Numbered from the stretch's first letter, positions 1 through 6,678 are shown. The stretch is DNA of 6,688 nt from Bacillota bacterium (GCA_028282485.1 JANQHU010000343.1:1-6688); one strand, 5' to 3'. Numbers and translations are program-made. Notes: generated from the sequence alone by a model not told the origin.

Positions 1-357
1 CCAATTAGCGGAAATCAACTGAGCATATTGCCGTAATAAAAAGATCCCCGCCAAAACTTGCAGTAATTCTTTAATTAAATAAATTGTAAATAACCACCAC
101 GGTAAGCCTAACTGAACGATGGCTAATAAAAAGGCTAAAATAACTAACTTATCCGCCAGTGGATCCAATATTTTTCCCAGCTCACTAACTTCGTTTCGGG
201 CCCTGGCAACAAAACCATCAAGGATATCCGTGGCTCCGGCTAACATTAACAGAAAAAGCCCCCAGGTAATCCCGGTATGGTCGCCCCGAATTAACTCTAA
301 ATAAATAAATGGCACTAAAATAAAGCGTGTAATCGTAATTAGGTTAGCTAACGTCAA
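1..357 (-). CDS. CDP-alcohol phosphatidyltransferase family protein, 5' part only (C-terminus beyond the window)
   Basis: These are the first 119 residues of an integral membrane enzyme that transfers a phosphatidyl group from CDP-diacylglycerol to an alcohol, releasing CMP; in bacteria this usually means phosphatidylglycerolphosphate synthesis (PgsA-like). The family signature D-x2-DG-x2-AR-x8-G-x3-D-x3-D is complete: D44, D47-G48, A51-R52, G61, D65, D69. Hydrophobic segments lie near residues 5-21, 31-45, 71-95 and 98-109. The segment IKELLQVLAGIF followed by ISANW fits the Clostridia PgsA-like paralog better than classical PgsA, which has a GRE motif there, so the exact acceptor alcohol is uncertain. 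The start is TTG at 357: an in-frame TAA lies six codons upstream and no ATG or GTG intervenes. An AAGGTG Shine-Dalgarno (369-374) sits 11 nt upstream. The gene follows pgmB by 33 nt without a terminator, so it is probably cotranscribed. Confidence 0.92.
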   Translation of the reverse strand, partial: MTLANLITITRFILVPFIYLELIRGDHTGITWGLFLLMLAGATDILDGFVARARNEVSELGKILDPLADKLVILAFLLAIVQLGLPWWLFTIYLIKELLQVLAGIFLLRQYAQLISANW

Positions 358-390
358 ATTTCTATCAACACCTTAACTTAAGTTTTCAAA

Positions 391-1035
391 CTAAAATATT
401 ATACTTTGCAGATCTACTTCCGTCAGATCCGCTGCTCGCCAGGTAGCTCGTTCATCTGTAGCGGCGGCACCCACCCCCAAAACCTTCATGTTACCTGCTA
501 AAGCAGCAGTAACTCCGGCTTTGGCGTCTTCGATTACTAGACAATTTTCCGGAGCAATTGCTAGTCTTGCAGCCGCGGTTAAAAAGACTTCCGGATCCGG
601 TTTACTATTGGTGATCTGATTGCCATCAACGACTACTGGAAAAGCATCTGCCAGGCCAATTTTTTCCAAAATTAACGGACAATTTTTACTGGAAGAACCA
701 ATGGCCATTTTCATACCCTGTTTTCTTAATTTTGCTAAGAAAGCATTCACTCCGGGTAAAATGTCCCTTGGTGATAATCTTTCAATCAAACGCTTATAAT
801 ACTGATTCTTCCGCTGGGCTAAAGCTTCTTTTTCGGTAAAACTATACTCTTTCGAGCTGTTTTCTAAAATAATAGCTAAGCTTTCCATTCGACTAACTCC
901 CAGCAAACGCTGATTCATTTGATAATCAAAAAAAAGAGCTTCTTCCTCAGCGAGTTGCTTCCAGGCTAAATAATGAAATTCATCCGTAGAGACGATCACC
1001 CCGTCTAAATCAAAAATTACCGCTACTAATTTCAT
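391..1035 (-). CDS. pgmB: Beta-phosphoglucomutase-type HAD-superfamily hydrolase
   Basis: This 214-residue cytoplasmic protein probably interconverts beta-glucose 1-phosphate and glucose 6-phosphate, feeding sugar from disaccharide phosphorylases into glycolysis. All four HAD motifs are present and match Lactococcus lactis beta-PGM almost residue for residue: nucleophile D9 and acid/base D11 in FDLDGV, the cap elements H21 and R49 (GVSRMES), S114-S116/K117/N118 (GSSSKN), K145 (NSKPDPEVF), and E169/D170 in the Mg-binding IEDAKAG. The 214-221 aa length is typical of the family. The ATG at 1035 has a good SD, AAGGGAG (1043-1049), 7 nt upstream. No phosphorylase partner is visible, so a broader sugar-phosphate phosphatase role cannot be excluded. 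It is probably transcribed from the promoter at 1084-1112, possibly also from 1253-1282, and continues into the phosphatidyltransferase gene. Confidence 0.88.
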   Translation of the reverse strand: MKLVAVIFDLDGVIVSTDEFHYLAWKQLAEEEALFFDYQMNQRLLGVSRMESLAIILENSSKEYSFTEKEALAQRKNQYYKRLIERLSPRDILPGVNAFLAKLRKQGMKMAIGSSSKNCPLILEKIGLADAFPVVVDGNQITNSKPDPEVFLTAAARLAIAPENCLVIEDAKAGVTAALAGNMKVLGVGAAATDERATWRAADLTEVDLQSIIF

Positions 1036-1083
1036 CGCTTTTCTCCCTTGGATTCTCTACCTTATTTTTCAAACTCTACTAAT

Positions 1084-1112
1084 ACTATAATTAATTCTTG
1101 AAAACTAATCAA
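1084..1112 (-). promoter_or_regulatory. SigA-type promoter for pgmB
   Basis: On the minus strand there is TTGATT (1107-1112), a 17-nt spacer, and TATAGT (1084-1089): 4/6 and 5/6 matches to TTGACA and TATAAT. The predicted start, near 1077, gives a leader of about 42 nt containing the pgmB SD. Spacing and position are good, but no expression data support it. Confidence 0.6.
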
Positions 1113-1133
1113 CCATTTTTGTGAATTTTTTTA

Positions 1134-1217
1134 GAACGAATTATCGACAAAATATTAATTACCCTCAATTAATTTCTTAAAATCATCGTTCCCAATCGAT
1201 AACCGTTTCCGATTCAT
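1134..1217 (-). pseudogene. Remnant of the N-terminus of an AAA-ATPase_like (PF09820 / DUF1703-type) gene
   Basis: Reading from an ATG at 1217, the frame gives MNRKRLSIGNDDFKKLIEGN, then TAA (1155-1157), then YFVDNSF in the same frame, then another TAA (1131-1133). Proteins of the AAA-ATPase_like family, usually fused to a PD-(D/E)XK nuclease-like domain and often present as several paralogs in Clostridia, typically begin with a stretch resembling LPIG-x-DDFKKLIE-x-NYYYVDKS. The remnant matches on both sides of the stop, so the TAA stands where a Tyr codon is expected. Nothing resembling the Walker A region or later parts of a roughly 500-residue protein follows before pgmB, and no Shine-Dalgarno precedes the ATG. 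I infer a gene destroyed by nonsense mutation plus deletion. The family match is from memory of its N-terminal pattern. The alternative is a chance short ORF or leader peptide. Confidence 0.6.
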
Positions 1218-1252
1218 TTTAAGTTATCTATAAAAAGTATTTCTGCTTCATA

Positions 1253-1282
1253 ATTATAACATTTTATAAACCTGATTAGCAA
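1253..1282 (-). promoter_or_regulatory. Extended -10 SigA-type promoter upstream of the gene remnant
   Basis: TTGCTA (1277-1282) is followed by an 18-nt spacer and a perfect TATAAT (1253-1258). A TG one base upstream of the hexamer makes an extended -10 (TGTTATAAT). The predicted start is near 1246, about 29 nt before the ATG of the dead reading frame, as expected for that gene's original promoter. I see no terminator between here and pgmB, so transcripts could read into pgmB with a leader of about 210 nt. Confidence 0.55.
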
Positions 1283-1309
1283 ATAGTTTACGCTTAAAAT
1301 GTTTTTTAC

Positions 1310-1349
1310 AAAAATAAAACCGTTATCTTACTTTGCGTAAAATAACGGT
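1310..1349 (-). terminator. Rho-independent terminator of codY
   Basis: The arms ACCGTTAT (1319-1326) and ATAACGGT (1342-1349) are perfectly complementary. After one mismatch (1327/1341) a further TTAC/GTAA stem (1328-1331 with 1337-1340) closes a five-base loop. On the minus strand the hairpin is followed by TTTATTTTT (1310-1318). It begins 22 nt after the codY stop codon. The tail is T-rich only on the minus strand, so it acts in codY's direction. Confidence 0.88.
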
Positions 1350-1371
1350 CGTCTAAAATTATTTATTTAAT

Positions 1372-2124
1372 CTAAATCTTTTCTCTCAAAGCATCTAAAA
1401 AGTGCGGGTTTTTAACTTTAATATAGGTCCCTTTAATCCCCAACGAACGAGAATCAACAACACCGGCACTCTCTAACTTACGCATAGCATTCACAATTAC
1501 GGAGCGGGAAATACCGATCCGATCGGCGATTTTACTTGCTACCAAAAAGCCTTCGAGCCCGTCCAGGTCATTGAAGACATTACTAATAGCTTTGAGCACC
1601 GAAAAGGATAATGAATCCAAGACCATTTGTACATTGTTAGGCACATTAACTTCCCCACCCATTTCCCCTAAATTAAACTCGTAAAAGAAGATACTGGCCA
1701 CTAGGGAAGCAGCTTCGGCAATTATTAATTCTTCATCACTAAACTGTTCACCCTTTTTAGTAAACAAGAGGTGCCCAGAATTTGATCTCACATTTCTAAT
1801 GGGTACAATTGAGATGAAATTATTAGTATTTTCACAGCCATTTTCCTGGATAAAACATCCTTCCACGGATAAATTGGCCACCGTCTGAAAAGTAAAGGCC
1901 ATGCGCTGCTTAAAATCGGCTTTTAATGAAACTGGTTGATCTTTAGCCGTTTGACTGCAATCAGCTCCATTAGGTAAGGACATGCTTAAAATATCACCAT
2001 TGGAGTTAATTAAATAAGTGTTACAGTTCATAACTTTGGATACTGTAGTAGCTAAATCAGAAGCTGCCGGATTTTCTTTTTTTAATAAATCTTCTACCTC
2101 ACGTACTCTTTCTAATAATGTCAT
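1372..2124 (-). CDS. codY: GTP/branched-chain amino acid-type global transcriptional regulator CodY, divergent effector domain
   Basis: CodY is a cytoplasmic dimeric DNA-binding protein that in Bacillota represses amino-acid, transport and stationary-phase genes when isoleucine/valine/leucine and GTP are plentiful. The 250-aa length is close to the usual 255-260. The C-terminal winged helix-turn-helix (about residues 168-250) is nearly canonical: ASKIADRIGISRSVIVNAMR, KLESAGVVDSRSLGIKGTYI and KV. The N-terminal GAF half (about 1-150) is recognisable (NTYLINSNGDIL, ISIVPI, FSDEELIIAEAASLV) but unusual. The conserved SRRGK-type loop reads NSNGD (residues 40-44), no FPEEY segment is visible, and the ERLGTL stretch reads SNSGHL. 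The linker helix, highly charged in B. subtilis, is Gly/Pro-containing. The start ATG at 2124 has SD AAGGAG (2135-2140), 10 nt upstream. It lies 101 nt after xerC and ends in a strong terminator, so it may be the last gene of the topA operon, a separate unit, or both. Confidence 0.95.
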   Translation of the reverse strand: MTLLERVREVEDLLKKENPAASDLATTVSKVMNCNTYLINSNGDILSMSLPNGADCSQTAKDQPVSLKADFKQRMAFTFQTVANLSVEGCFIQENGCENTNNFISIVPIRNVRSNSGHLLFTKKGEQFSDEELIIAEAASLVASIFFYEFNLGEMGGEVNVPNNVQMVLDSLSFSVLKAISNVFNDLDGLEGFLVASKIADRIGISRSVIVNAMRKLESAGVVDSRSLGIKGTYIKVKNPHFLDALREKI

Positions 2125-2147
2125 TTAAATCGCTCTCCTTGCTCTTA

Positions 2148-2177
2148 ATATTAACTTATAAACTTACCAACTTTCAA
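2148..2177 (-). promoter_or_regulatory. Candidate codY promoter
   Basis: TTGAAA (2172-2177, 5/6 to consensus) is followed by 18 nt and TAATAT (2148-2153, 4/6). The predicted start, near 2141, leaves a leader of only about 17 nt, with the SD at its very 5' end, which weakens the call. There is no recognisable terminator between xerC and codY, so readthrough from upstream is also possible. Confidence 0.35.
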
Positions 2178-2200
2178 AAAACCAAAACTTCCCATTACTT

Positions 2201-2215
2201 AATTTTCCCAAATAT
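2201..2215. promoter_or_regulatory. Candidate CodY-binding box upstream of codY
   Basis: On the plus strand the sequence is AATTTTCCCAAATAT, which matches 11 of 15 positions of the established CodY box AATTTTCWGAAAATT with an intact left half-site. It lies about 24 nt upstream of the candidate codY -35, between xerC and codY. This suggests autoregulation, but with four mismatches in AT-rich DNA a chance match is quite possible. Confidence 0.3.
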
Positions 2216-2225
2216 TTAATAAATT

Positions 2226-3131
2226 TTATAATTCAGCTCTAGGATGACTCTGCAAATATACTTTTCTCAGTCTCGCTTTCGTTACGTGGGTATATATTTG
2301 AGTAGTGGATACATTTTCATGCCCTAATAATTCTTGTACGATTCTGAGATCAGCCCCACTTTCCAATAAATGTGTCGCAAAAGTATGTCTGATAGTATGG
2401 GGGCTGGCTTTAAATTTTAAGGCCAATTTTTTTATATGCTTATCAAACAATCTTTGGATACTTCTACCACTTAAAGGGGTGCCGCGATAATTTAAAAATA
2501 ACTTATCCGTCATAATAGCAGTACTCTTTTTTTGTAATTGTGGCCTCACCTCTTTTAAATATTTTTCTAAAGCATCCTGAGCAAACTCCCCTAATGGTAC
2601 AAGGCGCTCTTTAGAACCTTTACCTAACACCCGAAGGAAACCTCGTAAAAAATCTAAGTCTTGTAAAGAAAGATTCACCACTTCCTGCAAGCGCAACCCA
2701 CTAGAATATATTATTTCTAATATGGCCAGATCACGCACGCCTAATAAAGTATTACTTTCAGGTGTTCCTAATAATTCTTTAACTTCTTCCAAAAATAAAA
2801 ATTTAGGTAAGCGTTTTTCCTGACGGGGGGTAGAAATCCCAATGATTGGATTGTCATCCAAATAGCCTTGCTGACATAAGAAGCGAAAAAAAGATCTTAA
2901 ACAGGCTAATTTACGTGCAATTGATGATTTTGAAAACAATTTGTCTTTTATATAAGCTAAATACTTTCTAATTATCAAATAATTTATTGATTGAATACTA
3001 AAAATCTCAATTTCCTCTAAAAAAAGTATAAATTGTTGTAAATCTATACTATAACTATTAATTGTGTGTAATGAATAATTATTACCAATTCGCAAATGAG
3101 TTAAAAATTCATCAATATAATTATCAAACAT
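2226..3131 (-). CDS. xerC: Tyrosine recombinase XerC (CodV)
   Basis: This site-specific recombinase acts with XerD at dif to resolve chromosome dimers before cell division. The 301-aa protein has the usual layout: an N-terminal SAM-like core-binding domain (about 1-100) and a C-terminal catalytic domain (about 108-301). All catalytic residues are present: R147 (SSGLRLQE), K171 (LGKGSKER), H245 and R248 (PHTIRHTFATHLLE), H271 (LLGHENVSTTQ) and nucleophile Y280 (IYTHV). The position downstream of trmFO favours XerC/CodV over XerD or a phage integrase. The start ATG at 3131 has SD GAGGG (3139-3143), 7 nt upstream. The first 70 or so codons are noticeably more A/T- and Ile-rich than the flanking genes. 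It follows trmFO by 76 nt of AT-rich DNA with no convincing terminator, so cotranscription with topA-trmFO is likely. Confidence 0.94.
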   Translation of the reverse strand: MFDNYIDEFLTHLRIGNNYSLHTINSYSIDLQQFILFLEEIEIFSIQSINYLIIRKYLAYIKDKLFSKSSIARKLACLRSFFRFLCQQGYLDDNPIIGISTPRQEKRLPKFLFLEEVKELLGTPESNTLLGVRDLAILEIIYSSGLRLQEVVNLSLQDLDFLRGFLRVLGKGSKERLVPLGEFAQDALEKYLKEVRPQLQKKSTAIMTDKLFLNYRGTPLSGRSIQRLFDKHIKKLALKFKASPHTIRHTFATHLLESGADLRIVQELLGHENVSTTQIYTHVTKARLRKVYLQSHPRAEL

Positions 3132-3207
3132 TTATCTGCCCTCTATATTATCACAAATATTCACAAATAACAATATTAATCAATTTTTTTATAATTAAAA
3201 AATTTAC

Positions 3208-4521
3208 TTAAAAAACATTATTTTTAAAGTTATCTAAACTTTTTAAAGCTCTTTGCGAATATGCTAGCTGCCGCTCTTTTTTAGCTAATCTCCCGCCTTC
3301 TAAGCTTGGGAACAAGCCAAAATTTATATTCATTGGTTGAAAATACCGGGAATCAGCATTACATATATAAGTAATTAAAGCGCCTAAGGCTGTTTCAACG
3401 GGAAAGACTAAGAGTGGTTTACCAGAAACTAACCGCTGCATATTTAACCCAGCGACAAGGCCGGATGCCGCTGATTCTACATAACCTTCAACTCCGGTTA
3501 TTTGTCCGGCCATCATAATGTTAGGTTCTTTTTTGACTTGTAAAGTCTGCTTCAAAATTACCGGAGCATTTAAATATGTATTGCGATGCATTACTCCAAA
3601 TCTAACAAACTCAGCCTTTTCTAAACCCGGAATCATTTGAAAAACCCGTTGTTGTTCTCCCCATTTCAAATGGGTTTGAAACCCAACCAGATTATATAAG
3701 GTCTGATGACGATCTTCTTGTCTTAACTGGACTACGGCAAAGGGTCTTTTGCCAGTAGCCGGATCAGTTAGGCCTACTGGCTTTAACGGTCCATATCGTA
3801 AGGTGTCCCCGCCACGTTTCGCTAAAACTTCGATGGGCATACACCCTTCAAAAAAGACTGCTTTTTCCTCCGGAAGATGACTTTCGGCCACTTCCGCATC
3901 TACTAATTGCTGCCAAAAATTCTGGTAACTCTCCTGATCGAAGGGGCAATTTAAATATCCATCATTATCTCCTTTACCATAACGGGAAGCAGCAAAAACC
4001 ACCTCATGATTTAAGGATTCCGCCGTCACAATCGGAGCGGCCGCATCATAAAAATAAAAATACTCTTGTCCAAAAAAATCTTTCAAGTTTTCGGCTAAAC
4101 CTTCTGAGGTCAAGGGCCCGGTAGCAATAATACAAGGACCATCTTTAGGAATCTCAGTCAGCTCTTCATTACAAATATTAACTAAAGGATGTGTATTTAA
4201 ATATTCGGTAATTCTCTGAGAAAAATGATTCCGGTCTACAGCCAAGGCTCCTCCGGCCGGGACCTCCGTTTCGGCAGCCACTTTCATTACTAAGGAGTCT
4301 AACTGCCGCATTTCTTCTTTTAAAAGCCCCACGGCATTCTGCAAGGAATTACCTCGCAGAGAATTGCTACAAACTAATTCCGCCAACAAGCCGGTTTGAT
4401 GAGCTGGGGTCATTTTCTGAGGGCGCATCTCCCATAATTGTACCACAATCCCTCTTTGCGCCAGCTGCCAGGCAGCCTCACTACCGGCTAAACCCCCACC
4501 AATAATCTTTACTTGGGTCAT
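3208..4521 (-). CDS. trmFO: Methylenetetrahydrofolate--tRNA-(uracil(54)-C5)-methyltransferase (FADH2-oxidizing) TrmFO
   Basis: TrmFO makes ribothymidine at position 54 of the tRNA T-loop, taking the methylene group from 5,10-methylene-THF and electrons from FADH2. The 437-aa length is typical (about 435-445). Visible elements are the N-terminal Rossmann FAD motif VKIIGGGLAGSEAA (4-17), the signature CSNSLRG with C51, FFEGCMPIEV with C227 (these two cysteines correspond to the functionally important pair of B. subtilis and Thermus TrmFO), RYGPLKPVGL (242-251), the second FAD-contact region AGQITGVEGYVESAASGLVA (338-357), and the C-terminal FQPMNINFGLFP (394-405). It is distinguished from its relative GidA/MnmG by its shorter length and the CSNSLRG motif. 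Only 3 nt separate it from the topA stop, and its SD GAGGAA (4528-4533) lies within the topA 3' end, which points to translational coupling. Confidence 0.97.
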   Translation of the reverse strand: MTQVKIIGGGLAGSEAAWQLAQRGIVVQLWEMRPQKMTPAHQTGLLAELVCSNSLRGNSLQNAVGLLKEEMRQLDSLVMKVAAETEVPAGGALAVDRNHFSQRITEYLNTHPLVNICNEELTEIPKDGPCIIATGPLTSEGLAENLKDFFGQEYFYFYDAAAPIVTAESLNHEVVFAASRYGKGDNDGYLNCPFDQESYQNFWQQLVDAEVAESHLPEEKAVFFEGCMPIEVLAKRGGDTLRYGPLKPVGLTDPATGKRPFAVVQLRQEDRHQTLYNLVGFQTHLKWGEQQRVFQMIPGLEKAEFVRFGVMHRNTYLNAPVILKQTLQVKKEPNIMMAGQITGVEGYVESAASGLVAGLNMQRLVSGKPLLVFPVETALGALITYICNADSRYFQPMNINFGLFPSLEGGRLAKKERQLAYSQRALKSLDNFKNNVF

Positions 4522-4524
4522 TAA

Positions 4525-6621
4525 TTATTCCTCACTATTTGAAACTTCTTCAGTATGATTACAACTTTCATTTAGGCAAATAACTTTTTTAGGTTCTTTT
4601 TTACCGCCCTTGGCAACCTGCATGGAGCCACAATCCGGACAAGGCTCTTTATAGGGGCGTTCCCAACTGACAAAATCACATTCCGGATAACGGTTACAAC
4701 CATAAAAGAGACGCTTCTTTTTACTTCTCTTTTCAATAATCTCCCCTTCGCCACATTTCGGGCAAGAAACTCCTAATACTTTTTGAATGGATTTAGCATT
4801 TTTACATTCCGGGTATCCTGGACAAGCTAAAAACTTTCCAAACCTGCCATATTTATAAATCATAGTGCGCCCACAACGTTCACACTGAACATCGCTTTCC
4901 TCTTGTGGTACTTCAACTTTTCCGATACTTTCTTTGGCCACTTCCACTTCTTTATTAAAGGGATCATAAAAGTCAGCTAAAACTTGGACCCAATCCAGGT
5001 TTCCTTCAGCGATACTATCAAACTTCTTTTCCATTTCGGCAGTAAAATCATAGTCAACTATATTCGAGAATTGTTGGATTAACAAATCAACTACTATTTG
5101 ACCTAATTCAGTAGGCTTTAGCCTTTTACTCTCTACCTCAATATAATTTCGTTTTAAAATAATATCAATAGTCGGCGCATAGGTACTGGGACGACCAATT
5201 CCTTTTTCTTCTAAAGTTTTAATCAAAGTAGCTTCCGTAAAACGAGGTGGTGGTTGGGTGAAATGTTGCCTCGGGTCTAACTTCTCCAAATCAACCTTCT
5301 CTCCAACTTTAAGATCAGGAAGGTGCTCTTCTTGTTCTTCTTTTTCATCATCTTTACCTTCTTGATAAACTTCTAAAAATCCTAAAAATTTAATTACACT
5401 TCCGGTTGCTTTAAAAGTATAGTCTCCCGCCCGAATATCAGCTGAAACCGTATCCAGGATTGCCGGCCGCATTTGGCTAGCCACAAATCGTTCCCACAAG
5501 AGTTGGTAGAGACGAAATTGATCCCGACTCAAATAAGGTTTCACTTTTTCCGGAAGCCAAAAAACATTGGTAGGCCGAATCGCCTCGTGTGCATCTTGGG
5601 CTCCTGTAGCCTTCGTTTTATAGAAAGGTGATTTTTCCGGCAAAAAATTCTGGCCATATAGCTTAGAAATAACTTCCCGGGCCTCCTGCTGCGCTTCTGC
5701 TGCTACTCGAACAGAGTCGGTTCGCATGTAAGTTATTAGTCCATGGGTTCCTTCGTCCCCTAGTTCCAAACCCTCATAGAGTTGCTGGGCGATCATCATG
5801 GTTCGTTTCGCACCAAATCCCAACTTACGTGCGGCCTCTTGTTGTAAACTACTGGTTGTAAAAGGCGGAGCCGGATTACGTAATCTTTCTTTTCGCTTTA
5901 CTGCTGCTACTTCATAGTTTACACCCTTTAAATCATTTAATGCTTGATCAGTTTCTACTTGATTATGCAGTTCTAATTTCTTTTTTCCACGCAAAGCAAG
6001 CTTTGCTACAAAAGGTTCTTGTTTAATTGTTTTAAATCTTCCGGTAATACTCCAGTATTCTTCCGGCTTAAAACTAACAATCTCTTTCTCTCGCTCACAA
6101 ATAAGCCGCACCGCTACGGACTGCACTCTTCCGGCACTTAATCCGCGACGCACTTTTTGCCATAAAAGCGGGCTTAACTGATAACCCACAATCCGGTCTA
6201 AAATTCGCCGGGCCTGTTGGGCGTGCACCCGGTCTAAATCAATTTCACGGGCGTTTTTCAAAGATTTTTCCACGGCTTTTTTCGTAATTTCATGAAACTC
6301 AATTCTTTTGATACAACTTTTATCAACAGTTAAGGTGTTGGCCAGATGCCACGAAATTGCTTCCCCTTCTCGATCAGGGTCAGTTGCTAAGTAAACTACT
6401 TCCGCTTTTTTTGCGGATGCTTGCAATTCTTTAATTAATTTTGCTTTCCCCCGAATTTTAATGTATTTCGGGTTAAAATCATTTTCTACATCCACTCCAA
6501 ATTGACTTTTGGGTAGATCCACTACATGACCTAAAGATGCTTTTACAGTAAATTTTTTTCCCAGATATTTTTCAATCGTTTTCGCCTTGGCCGGCGATTC
6601 AACAATAACTAATGATTTCAC
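4525..6621 (-). CDS. topA: Type IA DNA topoisomerase I
   Basis: TopA relaxes negative supercoils by cutting one DNA strand through a 5'-phosphotyrosine link; it is Mg-dependent. The 698-aa length is close to B. subtilis TopA (691). The TOPRIM domain opens with SLVIVESPAKAKTIEKYLG (E8) and carries the DxDxE triad D81/D83/E85 (ATDPDREGEAISWHL). The catalytic tyrosine is Y298 in HGLITYMRTDSVRV. Further core motifs are LSAGRVQSVAVRLI (161-174), DAHEAIRPT (343-351) and EEKGIGRPSTYAPTI (471-485). Three C-terminal four-cysteine zinc fingers follow: C580/C583/C600/C606, C620/C623/C642/C648 and C661/C664/C682/C687. The start is GTG at 6621, supported by homology starting at MKSLVIVES and an SD-like GGGGGAG (6629-6635) 7 nt upstream. 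It is the first gene of the visible cluster. Confidence 0.98.
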   Translation of the reverse strand: MKSLVIVESPAKAKTIEKYLGKKFTVKASLGHVVDLPKSQFGVDVENDFNPKYIKIRGKAKLIKELQASAKKAEVVYLATDPDREGEAISWHLANTLTVDKSCIKRIEFHEITKKAVEKSLKNAREIDLDRVHAQQARRILDRIVGYQLSPLLWQKVRRGLSAGRVQSVAVRLICEREKEIVSFKPEEYWSITGRFKTIKQEPFVAKLALRGKKKLELHNQVETDQALNDLKGVNYEVAAVKRKERLRNPAPPFTTSSLQQEAARKLGFGAKRTMMIAQQLYEGLELGDEGTHGLITYMRTDSVRVAAEAQQEAREVISKLYGQNFLPEKSPFYKTKATGAQDAHEAIRPTNVFWLPEKVKPYLSRDQFRLYQLLWERFVASQMRPAILDTVSADIRAGDYTFKATGSVIKFLGFLEVYQEGKDDEKEEQEEHLPDLKVGEKVDLEKLDPRQHFTQPPPRFTEATLIKTLEEKGIGRPSTYAPTIDIILKRNYIEVESKRLKPTELGQIVVDLLIQQFSNIVDYDFTAEMEKKFDSIAEGNLDWVQVLADFYDPFNKEVEVAKESIGKVEVPQEESDVQCERCGRTMIYKYGRFGKFLACPGYPECKNAKSIQKVLGVSCPKCGEGEIIEKRSKKKRLFYGCNRYPECDFVSWERPYKEPCPDCGSMQVAKGGKKEPKKVICLNESCNHTEEVSNSEE

Positions 6622-6666
6622 CGATTTTCTCCCCCAAAATTACAATTCCTATTCCTTACTTTAATA

Positions 6667-6672
6667 ATTATA
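6667..6672 (-). promoter_or_regulatory. Possible -10 element of the topA promoter
   Basis: A perfect TATAAT on the minus strand lies 45 nt upstream of the topA GTG; the predicted start near 6660 gives a leader of about 39 nt. The -35 would fall just beyond the right edge and cannot be checked. In such AT-rich DNA a chance match is possible. Confidence 0.4.
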
Positions 6673-6678
6673 ATATAT

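Noticed and set aside
119..304. Plus-strand open frame of 61 codons
   Set aside because: It lies antisense within the phosphatidyltransferase gene, whose catalytic signature is fully encoded on the other strand; it has no SD and no recognisable protein features.
375..384. Perfect 10-bp palindrome AACTTAAGTT between pgmB and the phosphatidyltransferase gene
   Set aside because: It is short and made of common AT-rich words, has no loop for an RNA hairpin, and is not repeated near other genes here; chance is sufficient.
1155..1157. Recoding (stop readthrough) as an explanation for the in-frame TAA in the AAA-ATPase_like remnant
   Set aside because: A second in-frame stop follows eight codons later and no further family sequence is present, so readthrough could not yield a functional protein.
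2305..2490. Plus-strand open frame of 61 codons
   Set aside because: It is antisense to the xerC catalytic region that encodes H245, R248, H271 and Y280; no independent support.
3145..3173. Promoter-like TTGTTA-17-TAATAT with an upstream TG, just ahead of xerC
   Set aside because: The -10 ends one base before the xerC SD, so the transcript would start within or after the SD and lack a usable ribosome binding site; it is more likely AT-rich coincidence.
3182..3204. Inverted repeat AATTTTTT / AAAAAAATT after trmFO
   Set aside because: The stem would be entirely A/T with no G/C base and no separate U-tract, so it is not a credible intrinsic terminator.
4572..4754. Minus-strand open frame of 60 codons in a second frame within topA
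   Set aside because: It overlaps the zinc-finger region of topA out of frame; the four-cysteine motifs are in the topA frame and this one has no family resemblance.
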